This document shows positions 53,954-64,000 of a DNA stretch of 64,000 bases, in pieces; positions within the stretch are counted from its first letter, which is position 1, and every line of letters begins with the position of its first letter. The notes beneath the pieces were generated by a model. That model had not been told where the DNA came from. It ran no database searches and saw only the letters and a program-made list of their open reading frames with translations. Source of the DNA: Pogonophryne albipinna (Eukaryota; Chordata; Actinopteri; Perciformes; Artedidraconidae); contig CM053253.1 of NCBI GenBank assembly GCA_028583405.1, positions 7,584,219-7,648,218 of the forward strand, given 5' to 3'. A program made the position numbers and the translations under genes.

Positions 53954-56900
53954 TCATACGGTGGTGACCCTCATCACCACCTCCCTGCTGGCGACGGCGC
54001 TGATCCGCGGGTCGTGAGGCCGCAGTTGGCTGAGGATGTGCAAGATGGTGTATCCACAGTGGTGGTTCAGAATAGTTCTTAACCTCCTGCTCTGTCGCCC
54101 CGCGCTGCTGCTGGCCAGACCGTGAGGGTTTCCGCGGGATCCAGGCGCCCCCGTCTTTCTGTTCGAGCTCAGCGGGTCGCCCAGGTCCTTTGATTTCTCA
54201 TAGTTCAGTACTTTCCACTGCTGATTGACAGCCTGCCACCGTTTGAAGATCCGATACACTGACGATCCCTCGTGGATAATGAGGCCTGGGCGGGGAGAAG
54301 AAGGAGAAGGGTGAAGGAGAGTGCATTAATGAATCCCCTCTGCTTAACATCAACTGTCAGCTATAACTGCACGAATGTTTTTAGTCATGGACTACGTGTG
54401 TCTATCCGATTAGCTTTATAAAATCCTTTTTGAGGTCCATTTTAGAGTTGAGGGGGGGGACAAAAACCTAGTTCCACATGTGTCAAGCGGATAAATCTAA
54501 AGAGATGATGTTGGATGTGATAAAACTTAAAACTGATTGGACATGAAACAGTAGGAAAACCTTGTGTCTCCACAACTAGTCTAGCAGCTTCCACTAAACT
54601 CCTTACATCCACAGCATCACTGAAATAAATGCACCGGGGAGCGATCTCTTACAGTAAAAGTAAACCATTACAGAATATGAATACAAGTCTAATCTAGATT
54701 TACAATAATATACTTAAGGGGCCCTTTTATGCTTTGTGGCATTTTCCATTTCATGGGATGTGTTATATAAGTATTGGTGCATGTAAATAGTCTGCAAATG
54801 GTAACATTTTCCGCGACATCACTACATAACACTGGCGCTTCTATTGGCTAGCGCTCCAACACATTGTACGTGATAGGCTAAGTGGCGGGATATCTCTAAG
54901 CGGTTGACCAATCACAACAGAGCCAGCCAGCCTAACCAATCAGGGTAGACTGGGCTCTGGTTTCAGACAGAGGGTGAAAAGAGGTGCTGCAGCACAGGCT
55001 GTATGAGGAAAATAAAGAGCTTTTTGAACATCAATGCATGGAGACATGTCCCAGTAGAGACACACAATACAAATATAAACTTGAAAATGAGCAGAATATG
55101 TCCTCTTTAATATATCCAAATCTACATCTTTTAGGAAAAGAATAAGAAAACGGTGGGTTATTACCGTTACAACTGGACTCTATGGGTACTACCTCTCAAC
55201 CATACTATGTCAGCATTCATCAACTGAGATATCTATAACCGTAGCCGCCCCCCTGGGGCGGGCCTACCTGATTGCGCGCGCAAGCCCACCGTATATAAGG
55301 CGGCCTCGCCTCCTGACTGTCATCCTACACTTCTCTTCAGCGAGCGGCAAAGGACAGACAGGGCCCCGAGTAGAGGGCTCCGCCTGTGCTTATATAACTA
55401 GGGTTACAATACGTAACCCACCGTTATATCTCACACAGGCTCCGCCCTCTACTGGACTCTATGGGTACAGTGGGTGGAGCCCTGATGCCTAAACGCCCTG
55501 TCGTCCAACAACATCGAGTCACCACACTGCCCCTGACCGGCTTTTGGCTAACAGCCACTGCACCGCAACCTCCTTTCCTCCGGTTGTGACCGGGGAGAAG
55601 TGGGGGCCGCAGTTTACCTGGCTGGTGGGCACACTCAGACACGCTTACTTCGTGAATAGTGTGCCTGGAAAACAGTGAGGAGGGCCCTGTATGGGGCTCA
55701 CTGTGCACCATGCTTCCCGGGTCCCTAATGAGCATGGGAACACATAAGTGCACTATGTCCAGGGGGGGGGGTCAGATACCTGCTGACCCACAGCCCCTCC
55801 CCCCCTCACCAGTCCTGTGTTTCCGCAGGAAGCACAGATGATGAGAAGGAGCCAGACATGTCTTAGCGCTCAGTTGTTCCCTTGCTCGCTGAAGAGAGAA
55901 GGATGACAGTCAGGAGGCGAGGCCGCCTTATATACGGTGGGCTTGCGCGCGCATTCAGGTAGGCCCGCCCCAGGGGGCCGGCTACGGTTATAGATATCTC
56001 AGTTGATGAATGCTCACATAGTATGGTTGAGAGGTAGTAACCATAGAGTCCAGTAGAGGGCGGAGCCTGTGCGAGATATAACTAAGGTACTTCTTGTCTC
56101 ATACACCAGCCTTAAAAAGCTCAGCATCATAGGTGGGAACTTTCCATGTTGCCTGTGTGATGAGAACTGGCAATAATCACAGATATCCGATGCCATCTGT
56201 TCTGCTCAAAATCACACAAAAACAGTCGACCAGGTTGCTGCAATAAGTCTCTGCGACATCTTCAAAATGCGCTTTGTTCCTGTAGTTGTCGTCCTCCTAT
56301 CTTTGCACCATCTGTTCATCTTAGTTTTGCCTGTGTGTGTTATTTAGTATGACCTTAACAGCTAACAGAATGTGAACTGAATACATGCTTTTTAGTTTGT
56401 CCTTGCATAATTCAACCTATGTTTATTAATATATGTTTGTGTTGTTGCAGAGCTCCTTGTTGCATAATGCATCACGTCGTACTCTGTAACCTTCTACCAC
56501 GCCCCTTTTTTTAATGTGTTATTCTTATACAGTTTTTCAATAAACACTGCTGCTATTTATAGAAGTGCATCGTTATTTTATGTTTGCACATGTCCTTTAC
56601 CTATGCAGACGATATCCATGAAGCCGTACATGCCGTAGCAGATTTGGAAGAGCAGGTCCTGGCGCTGCCACTTGGCCGAGGGGCTGAGGGAGGACCAGAT
56701 GAGCCAGGAGATGCTGGCGATGAGGAACAGGGAGCCCAGGATGATGGCCGCTATCTGCACCTTCTCTATCACCGTCAGAGAGATGGCCTGCCACTGGAGG
56801 GGAGACAACACATCATTAAAGGTCCCCTATTATACTGTTTTTCATCAATATATTACAGGTCTCATATATATACAGAACATGTCTCTGAAGGGTTTGGCTA

Positions 56901-58652
56901 CAAACACCAAACAGATCATTTCAGCATCCCATAATCCCCTCTGTTTCAGCCCTGTTTCAAAAGTGCTGATTCTCTGTCTGTTACTTTAGATGAAAATAAG
57001 GAGCCCCTCCCCACCTCAGAGTCCTGCACGGGTCTGATTTTCAAGACTCGCTCCCGCCCCGCACCCGCGACGTGCAATACCGAACCCGCCCCGCTACCCG
57101 CACATATTGCCAATTAGTTCCGCAACCCGACCCGACCCGTCGGCACAAGATCCGCAACCCGACCCGAACCCGCATATATGAGCAGTGAAAACGTGCAATT
57201 ATTAACACACGCAGTTGCATATTTGTCTCAAAAAGCGTGGGATGTTGGTTCTTTTCTCCATCTAGGATGACACCAAAAGCTTCCCAGACGTTGGATTTCG
57301 CTCTTGAGGAAGTGTTATTGAAAATGCTGTATTCTATAGAGAGCTTCACCTCAGCCATTTCGAATGTGGCGCGCACAGCAGCAGATTGATGCGCTGCAGA
57401 GGTTATGATTATGCGCGGTCCCGCGGGGGAGAGGTCTGAGGATTTAAACATTAAACTAAATTATTATTATTTTAATATATTTATTATGCAATACCCGCGA
57501 CCCGACCCGCATCATCTTTGTTTTACCCAGAACCGAACCCGGAAAAAAGCGTTTGAAAAAATACCAACCGCGAATCACCTTTTTTGCGGCTCACCCGTCG
57601 GGTACCCGACCCGATGCAGGACTCTGCCCCACGCCCCTCTGAGAGAGATTTGGTTAAAAAGAACACAATGGTGCTCTAGGAGGAGATTCAGGTGATAAGG
57701 TGGGGGGGTTACCTTGGTTGGTGATTGGCTAATGGTTACACAAGCCAACAAATCGTTATGACATCATAAAGTGGCCAAAATCTGATCAGCTCATTTTCAG
57801 ACAGGTTTTTAGAAATGGATCAGGACAAAAAGAGAGAGAATCTTTGTTCCTGAAACTTTCAGAGTCTCTTTCCACAGAGGGGACACATGTTGATAAAAGA
57901 CATGAACAAGTGGATTTTGCCTAATAGGTGACCTTTAACATATTTTGAAAAGTACCAAGTACCAATACGACAATGTAAATGTGGATCAAGTTTTTTTGTG
58001 GTTTCTATGCATTCATTTCTTGTTTTTTTTAGCATCTTTTGAATTGTCCTCACCCCACAGGCGTGATCTCTTTTTACTGCTCAAACATAGGCATACATCT
58101 GATGTATAACTCATATCAAAGTATAAGGCTTTCAGGACCACAAGATATACAGTATTACAAAGGTGGATGTTAGAATGCTAATCCCTCATAATATAATTTA
58201 GGTTATTATTTATTGTTTAGGGTTGTAAAGTATTTTGTTTTACTTAGGGAGTGTTGCGATTTAAGGGCATTGTAAAAAGAAATGAAATATTGATATTATG
58301 TAAGGAAAAATTAAGTAATATTTTCCATTTCTTTCTGTTCTTGCTTTGTCTACCTACACTCGTATTCTGAGTGTATTTAATTTGCTAAAACAGAGACAAA
58401 ACACACTATAAACAGAGGTAAAGATTAACTGCACACCTTACGTAGTAAAGAAGGTAAGCTATATTGTTTGATTTGCATTCATATTTATTTTTTAGCACTA
58501 CATTGTAAATGTTGCTGTGATTTAAATTGCTTCCGCATAATTAATTGCTGAGAAACTCAGTACCACAGATTAGTCAAACACAGACACACACACACAGACT
58601 CACACACACAGACTCACACACACAGACTCACACACACACACACACACACAGA

Positions 58653-58739
<87 letters not shown>

Positions 58740-60659
58740 TCTGTCTGACATGTCGTGTATAGTGTAAAGTAGCAGGAAGTGTACGTGCTGTGCTGAAAAT
58801 TGTACATAAGTGCAGTACAGAGTCAATGTACAGTTACTTTCCAAGTCATTGTATCTCAAAATAATCATATATGACTCCATGATAAACACACACACTCACA
58901 CACACATACACAACACAGAGATGACGAGTTTCGTTAAGCTATAGGTTGAAATAAGGCTTTTATTCACACTTTTGTGTCAGAATGTACCTATTTGTACTTC
59001 TTTGTGACACACACACACACACACATATTTTCGGTCTGAAATGTTGTGCAGTAGGAGTGCAAAGTAGCAGAAGGTGTACGTACTCTACTGAAAATTGTAC
59101 ATGAGTAATTTTCTGAGTAAATGTACAATGATTTTTCATCTTATTACATATCATCAGAGAACAATATCACCATCTATGACTCCACGATAAACAAACACAC
59201 ACAGAAAAGGACAAACACACACACACACACACTCACTCACACACACACACATGGCAACTTCTCAATAGGTCTGGGAGCATTGGCTGCCTCTGAAAAGCAG
59301 TGCAGAAGGACGGTGACGCAGAGCGAAAATGTGTCAGCACAATATGGCAAACCGTCCTCACACCGCAGCGCCGGCCCCAGATTTGTTCTAGCACAGAGTG
59401 TTGGGTCTGATGCCGCAGTGTTTGTATGTTGTATGTGTTGTAAGGAAATGTGGTATTTTTTTTTTTATCCCATACGATAAAGATCTCCCCGAATGAGTCA
59501 TGAATAAATGCATTTAAAGTCACACCTCTCACAGAATGACAATTTGTGTTCATTTCACAAATAGCTTTACATATTCACGTAGCGTCTCCATCTTGTTATC
59601 CGATCGGCTGAATCATGGATTTTAAAGAGAGTTGTGTTTTGTAAAGAAAACGGAGGAGAAGACCTTTCTTACACCTGACTGTTTGTGAATTAAATCCAAA
59701 GTGCAGCGAGAGTCAGATTCACCTGAACGAGCGCCTAAGCGTCTTTTGAGCACAGATATTTTTGTTATATGGATTTAAATGTTACTAACAGTAGTATTAT
59801 GCATAAACTAAACTTCAAGTACCAAAAGTAAAATGACTCATTATGCAGCACATTCTATTTCAGAATAATATATATATAAAATATAATTGGATTGCAATTG
59901 TTTTTGCATTAATGTGTTGATCTCTTTATTGTTGCAGCAGGTAAGAGTGGAGCTCATTTTAATTGCTTTATATACTGCTGGGTGGATTGGGAATTGTCCC
60001 CGGAGGATCAATTAAGTTTTATCTTATCCATAATAAAACATCCCAATTTAATATTTCATTATGTTTTGTATTATTAATCTGGATCTTCAGATGAAATGTA
60101 TAGTTGTCAAATTATTGTAGTCAAATTAAAAGTGCAATATTTCCCTCTGAATTGTAGTAAAGTAGCATAACACTTTTATAATAATATATTTTTAGTGTTT
60201 TGGTTTTCTCGATCACTGAAAAGGTGATGAACACAATCTGATCAAAAATAATCGTTATATTAAAAATGAAATAAAAATAAATTAATAACTAAAGAATAAA
60301 AGAAAATTCAACAATTTCAAAAAAGTCAAAGAAAATCTCAAAATTGTACATAAGTAAATGTTCTTTGTAACTTTTAAACAGCTGCTTTTCTTTAATAACT
60401 CAAAACGCAAGTGTGAAGCTTCGTTTTCCCCCCAAATTGTAGTTTTCTTTGGGTTTGGTGATTATTTGGAGTGTGTTTTGGCTGCAGAAGTGCTTCCTGT
60501 TACCTGTAGAGGGTTCTTGGTGCTGATGGCGAGGACCTGGTACTTGAAGTAGCAGAGCTCACAGCTCCAGGACCCTCGCTCGCTGATCCAGCGTATGAGG
60601 CAGGGCTGGTGGGTGTTGCGGACGGATCCGTCACAGCGGCACGGGCTCAGCAGCTCCCC
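53954..60659 (-). CDS. marchf9: membrane-associated RING-CH E3 ubiquitin ligase 9, last three exons
   Basis: Exons 60659-60504 (156), 56793-56601 (193) and 54285-53954 (332, stop 53954-53956) join in phase to 226 codons. The first encodes the second half of the RING-CH zinc finger ([18 protein letters not shown] and WSCELC), the next the two membrane spans ([20 protein letters not shown] and the [13 protein letters not shown] segment), the last [20 protein letters not shown] and the C-terminal [10 protein letters not shown], a PDZ-binding type end. MARCHF9 in the Golgi and endosomes ubiquitinates surface proteins such as MHC class I and ICAM1 for lysosomal sorting (family knowledge). MARCHF4 is a close paralogue; the neighbour ctdsp2, near MARCHF9 on human 12q14, favours marchf9. 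The first exon with the N-terminus and half of the RING is beyond 64000. Confidence 0.9.
54713..55112 (+). repeat. family A repeat
   Basis: cttaaggggcccttttatgc at the start and tgtcctctttaatat at the end; shares 'gctccaacacattgtacgt', 'tgaccaatcacaacagagcc' and 'gtgaaaagaggtgctgcagc' with the copy at 52449. Confidence 0.65.
55149..56090. mobile_element. long inverted-repeat element of unknown class (DIRS-like or foldback)
   Basis: A left arm of about 173 bases (55173-55345) is repeated inverted at about 55884-56053. Each arm contains a TATA-like 'ccgtatataaggcggcctcgcc' pointing inward and the word 'gagatatctataaccgtagcc'. The middle has a palindrome around 55375-55460 built from 'agtagaggg', 'tatataac', and 'gggttac'/'gtaaccc'; its halves match the sequence beyond the arms (56050-56090). 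No long coding frame. A TATA promoter in inverted terminal repeats plus an internal complementary region is reminiscent of DIRS elements, but no recombinase or RT is present. Confidence 0.6.
56820..57934 (+). mobile_element. TTAA-flanked MITE, family B, split by a hAT-like insertion
   Basis: Ends AGGTCCCCTATTATACTG and ATAGGTGACCT, flanked by TTAA at 56816-56819 and 57935-57938. Outer parts match 3591-4096 closely; 57017-57626 is a foreign insertion. It starts 26 bases from the marchf9 exon 56601-56793. Confidence 0.8.
57017..57626. mobile_element. hAT-like element nested in family B MITE
   Basis: Ends CAGAGTCCTGCACGGGT and CCCGATGCAGGACTCTG are inverted. Flanks CCCCACCT (57009-57016) and CCCCACGC (57627-57634) match at six of eight positions, and the uninterrupted MITE copy at 3591 has CCCCACGC at that place. 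Inside are repeats of 'acccgacccg'. No transposase frame. Confidence 0.75.
58560..59255. repeat. CA microsatellite cluster with a tandem-duplicated spacer
   Basis: A long CA block (58578-58738, longest pure run from about 58656) is followed by two related non-repetitive spacers, 58741-58885 and 59029-59195. They share aaagtagcag-aagtgtacgt, 'tgaaaattgtacat' and 'tatgactcca-gataaac', and each is followed by another CA block (58886-58914, 59010-59027, 59192-59252). In the marchf9 intron 60504-56793. Confidence 0.8.
59780..60185 (+). repeat. family C fragments and a LINE-like tail
   Basis: Contains 'acttcaagtaccaaaagtaaaatgactcattatgcag' and 'gtgcaatatttccctctgaattgtagtaaagtagca' wording of family C; at 59985-60030 'gaattgtccccggaggatcaattaagttttatctta' resembles a LINE 3' tail. 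Confidence 0.45.
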
Positions 60660-60689
60660 CTGAGGACACAAACGCACCATCAGTTACTA

Positions 60690-60860
60690 TTTATGTTCAA
60701 TTCAATTCAAATGTATTTATATAGCACAAAGCACAATATCAAAAAGTCAAGGCAAGGCAAGTTAATTTATATAGCACCTTTCAGCACATGGAAATTCAAA
60801 GTGCTTTACGAAATAAAATAAAACACATTTAAGAAGAAATACAGCAGAAACACATAATAA
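60690..60860 (-). repeat. common fish interspersed repeat tail
   Basis: atttatatagcacctttcag ... 'attcaaagtgctttac' in tandem partial copies; in reverse it is the widespread 'gtaaagcacttt ... tataaataaa' 3' tail. Confidence 0.5.
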
Positions 60861-61404
60861 AATGGCTTTTAAAAACAGGCATTAAAAAGCCAAGATAATA
60901 AAATAAACACAACAGGTACAGAATACATGAATACAAGCCATACTGCAGTGGGGATATGAACAGCTCAATCAAAAGCAGCGGCAAAAGGCTTCAAAAAACA
61001 CATGTGTAAACTTCTAAAGAAAGATGGACGCCATTGGTGGAGGTAATAGGAGGAAACTGGGAAGGATAATAATGGAAGGATTGTTAAGGCTGCATTAAAA
61101 AAAGGAACTGGACTGTGTGACACCCCAAAATAATATAATATTGCTTCTTTAAAATGAGGAGGGTTCTGGTACATGGATACTTTTCCTAAGTATATTGTAC
61201 TGTATTATTGTCATTTGTAGGAAGACCTTATATATCACCCATCTTTTATTTTATTTTTGTTATACCTGTGTTATTTACGTGCTCAATGTTATTATTGATT
61301 TGATTTCTATACGCTTTGTTTTTCATATTCTCATGTTGAATGTCTTGGATTTGAGACCTTCTACATGTTGTGACCCCTTGTTAAAGAAGCGTTTCATCTC
61401 AATT

Positions 61405-61612
61405 AGAATACTACATTACATTACATGTCACTTGTTAGAAGCTTTTATCCAAAGCGACTTACATACTCAATACTGTGGACAATCCCCACAGGAGCAATTT
61501 GGGGTGAAGTGTCTCAGGGACACAACGACATGCTGACTGCAGTGGGGCTTGAACTTGCTATCCTCTGATTCAAAGATCAGCGCACTAACCCACTACGCCA
61601 CACGCCTCATAC
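61405..61612 (+). repeat. common fish interspersed repeat
   Basis: agcttttatccaaagcgactt, 'gtgtctcagggacacaacgacatgctgactgcag' and 'gaacttgctatcctctgattcaaagatcagcgcactaaccca' are typical words of an abundant fish repeat, possibly SINE-like. In marchf9 intron. Confidence 0.5.
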
Positions 61613-62640
61613 TAATGGATGTAAAGGGGAATGTGAGAAAATAACTAATAAAGAATAAGTTAAAAAAAATAAAAAACACACATTTGTCTCAGAGGGCTTC
61701 ACAAATCAACAAACATGAATGATAATGTAAAAACAACAAACATATCTGAGAATATAGTAAAATGACAAGATAAATGTGAAAAAAATACCAATGAATGGGT
61801 ACAAAACACAATGACACAAATACAATTTTAACCAGTGTCTTCTGATGTTATTTACAGATATAATACAATTATGGATGTTAAAGTACAATCAGGACCTGCA
61901 GTTAGAATACAAACAGAGATGCTGCTTACATGAAATTCAGTTTGACTAAAGGGGATGAATACAAATTATTTTTCATGAGAAGAGGCCTGAACCTTGTTTT
62001 TTTAAATCACCATTAATGATTTTATATATCCTCTGGACTCTGCCCTTGAATAGAGAATGATTGACATTTAAAATGAGATATTAGACTTTAATTTGATCTA
62101 AAATGTTCTCAGTTACACCAGGATGGTATACATGAAAAATGACTAAAAAGTGGCTTTGGAGGGTTTAAGACTGGGCTTTTTTTAAACTTGCTTTTTTCCA
62201 GTGAGTCAGATAGAGAGAGATACTACTGCATGTCTGTATGTCTTCATGTCCAGAAGCCTGTTAGCTTATCTTAGCAGAAAGACTGGAAACAGCTAGCCAT
62301 GCTGTGTTCAACAGTTACAAAATGTGCCAACCAGCAACCCTAAAGATCGTTAATTAACACTTTCTATCCAGCAAAGAAACAGAACCTCCCATATAACAGC
62401 AATATGTTATTTTCTCACGTTTTGAACACACTAGTCTCCATGCTAACATAAGCTAAATGGCTTCATAGAGAACTGAACATGGGAGTGGTATCTACAGATA
62501 TGTTAACTCTAAGAACTAATGATTGAATTTGTTTAAATCATCCTAGAATAGAAAACACGAGAAATAATCATGCAAACTTTAAACAGACGTCCCATGCTAC
62601 AGCCGTCTTCACTGGTTAGCACAATTGGCTATGTGTGATT
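61613..62640. other. marchf9 intron, nothing recognised
   Basis: AT-rich with no exon-like frame, RNA gene or clear transposon ends. Confidence 0.4.
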
Positions 62641-62646
62641 CTTTAA

Positions 62647-63520
62647 AGGTCGCCTATTATGCAAAATCCACGTTTTCATGTCTTTAAACATGTGTTTTAT
62701 AAAATATTCTCTCTCTTTTTGTCCTGATCCATTTATATAAAAACCTGTCTGAAAATGAGCTGATCAGATTTTGGCCACTTTATGATGTCATAACGATTGT
62801 TTGGCTTGTGTAACCATTAGCCAATCACCAACCAAGGTAACCCCCTGTCAACACAGACACCTGTCAACCCGCACTCTGCTGTTCCTCAGCGCCGCTCCCC
62901 CTCCCTCCCGCTGAAATTATGAATGAAGCATATAATAATCATAGATAACACGGCAGGGTCCGTTACAGTTTGTTTTCATCTGATTCCAAATAAACAAAGT
63001 CTTGGTTTTTAGAATATTAAACTTCGCCAAATTCAGATGATAAATACAACTTTGAAGCTTGTAACGGCATAATTACAAGCGGTAACTTAAATTCACAGCA
63101 GGCATAACAACAGCCGGTCTTTCTTGTGAGTGTTCCCCCGGGAAACAAACACAATACACACAAACGATTATTTCGCGGTATTTGGCTGCCGAACGAAATC
63201 ATGTACACAGCTCGCGACGTAACTAGGAGTCTAGTGGACGGTATCAGTACTACAAGTTAAAAAATAAATATATATATATTTTTTTTAATTAATTACGTTG
63301 TTTATAAATTAATCTTAGGGCCCCCGGGCCGCCATTTGCCCATCCCTGATCTAAAGTAACAGACAGAGAATCAGCACTTTTGAAACAGGGCTGAAACAGA
63401 GGGGATTATGGGATGCTGCAATGATCTGTTTGGTGTTTGGAGCCAATCACTTCAGAGACATGTTTTGTATATATCTGAGACCTATAATATATTGATGAAA
63501 AAGAGTATAATAGGAGACCT
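62647..63520 (-). mobile_element. TTAA-flanked MITE, family B, reverse, with inner insertion
   Basis: TTAA at 62643-62646 and 63521-63524; ends AGGTCGCCTATTATGC and TAATAGGAGACCT. The outer parts are the reverse complement of the 3591 copy. Between about 62856 and 63350 is foreign DNA ending 'gggcccccgggccgccatttgcccatccctg', which reads in reverse like a hAT terminal 'CAGGGATGGGCAAATGGCGG'. The other end of that insertion is not clear. Confidence 0.65.
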
Positions 63521-63524
63521 TTAA

Positions 63525-64000
63525 TATATGTATTAAGTTTATGAACATGTATTTCTGCAACAGATATGATTATATACAAAGAAAGATCCACATGTGTTTT
63601 TCCAAACAGCCATATTGTTTCCTCTGCTTAGTCAGAAATGCTGCTTTATGACCAGTGGCGCACATCAAAACACCATTTAAATCTCTTTTAACTGAATAAA
63701 TCTTACAAGAAATGGTTCAAAATATGAATACTAAGTAAGAAAAAAAAATGTTGGACCAAAAACAGCCATACTACTTTCCATAATTAAGAATAACAACACC
63801 CTCCTACTCTTCTGACCACCCCTTCCCTTTCTACTCATGTTGGTTCAGTCTCTTTGAAATGAGTGTCTCTCCAGCATCGCAGCAGCGTGTGAGGCCTGTT
63901 GGCACCTTCGCCACATTAAGGATGACCACGTTCAGTCTGTCATCACCGCTCAGCGTCAAACATCCATTTTGTCAGAAGAATTTGACAGCCTCAGACGTCA
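63525..64000. other. window end, nothing recognised
   Basis: Expected to be marchf9 intron 1. The last 150 bases are less AT-rich and have an open frame on the plus strand reaching the edge, but I recognise no family and it does not resemble a RING-CH N-terminal exon. Confidence 0.35.

Noticed and set aside
57405..57695. Frame across the hAT-like insertion at 57017-57626
   Set aside because: Short, no transposase motif, and it crosses the element's boundary into the MITE.
58545..58895. Histidine/threonine and cysteine/valine repeat 'proteins'
   Set aside because: They are translations of a CA microsatellite.

Overview
The window is eukaryotic and looks like a ray-finned fish, probably a percomorph (inference). 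The genes have many small GT-AG exons, their proteins match vertebrate families over their whole length, and the DNA between exons is AT-rich and full of fish-type repeats: hAT-like MITEs, TTAA-flanked MITEs, tRNA-derived SINEs, L2/CR1-type LINE tails and long CA/GA microsatellites. I see no bacterial or viral gene, CRISPR array or operon.

Five protein genes and one microRNA can be built exon by exon. nckap5l (+, 1-7629) is the 3' part of a gene entering from the left. tmbim6 (-, CDS 16742 to 11019, 237 aa) is complete. ctdsp2 (-, CDS 28448 to 21163, 261 aa) is complete and carries mir-26a in an intron at about 23770-23850. slc11a2 (-, CDS 51308 to 34426, 595 aa) is complete with 16 coding exons. 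marchf9 (-, 60659 to 53954) has its last three exons here; its first exon lies beyond the right edge. All exon joins given were checked for reading phase, and the complete CDS lengths are exact multiples of three.

The genes do not form a pathway: a microtubule/cytoskeleton adaptor, an ER calcium-leak and cell-death suppressor, a nuclear CTD phosphatase with its resident microRNA, a proton-coupled iron transporter and a membrane RING-CH E3 ligase. Relatives of all five lie on human 12q13-q14, so the block looks like rearranged ancestral linkage (established knowledge of human map positions).

Most of the rest is transposon sediment. Several insertions can be read exactly from target-site duplications. 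Three TTAA-flanked MITEs carry younger material inside: a hAT-like element in one, a probable hAT end in another, and an LINE reverse-transcriptase fragment with a tandem-headed inverted-repeat element in the third. A roughly 950-bp element at 55149-56090 has 170-bp inverted arms and an internal palindrome that I cannot classify. I found no clearly new biological system. The most useful points are the conserved mir-26a/ctdsp2 arrangement with a possible site in the host 3'UTR, a CT microsatellite serving as the polypyrimidine tract of an slc11a2 exon, and MITE or SINE insertions lying within tens of bases of exons.
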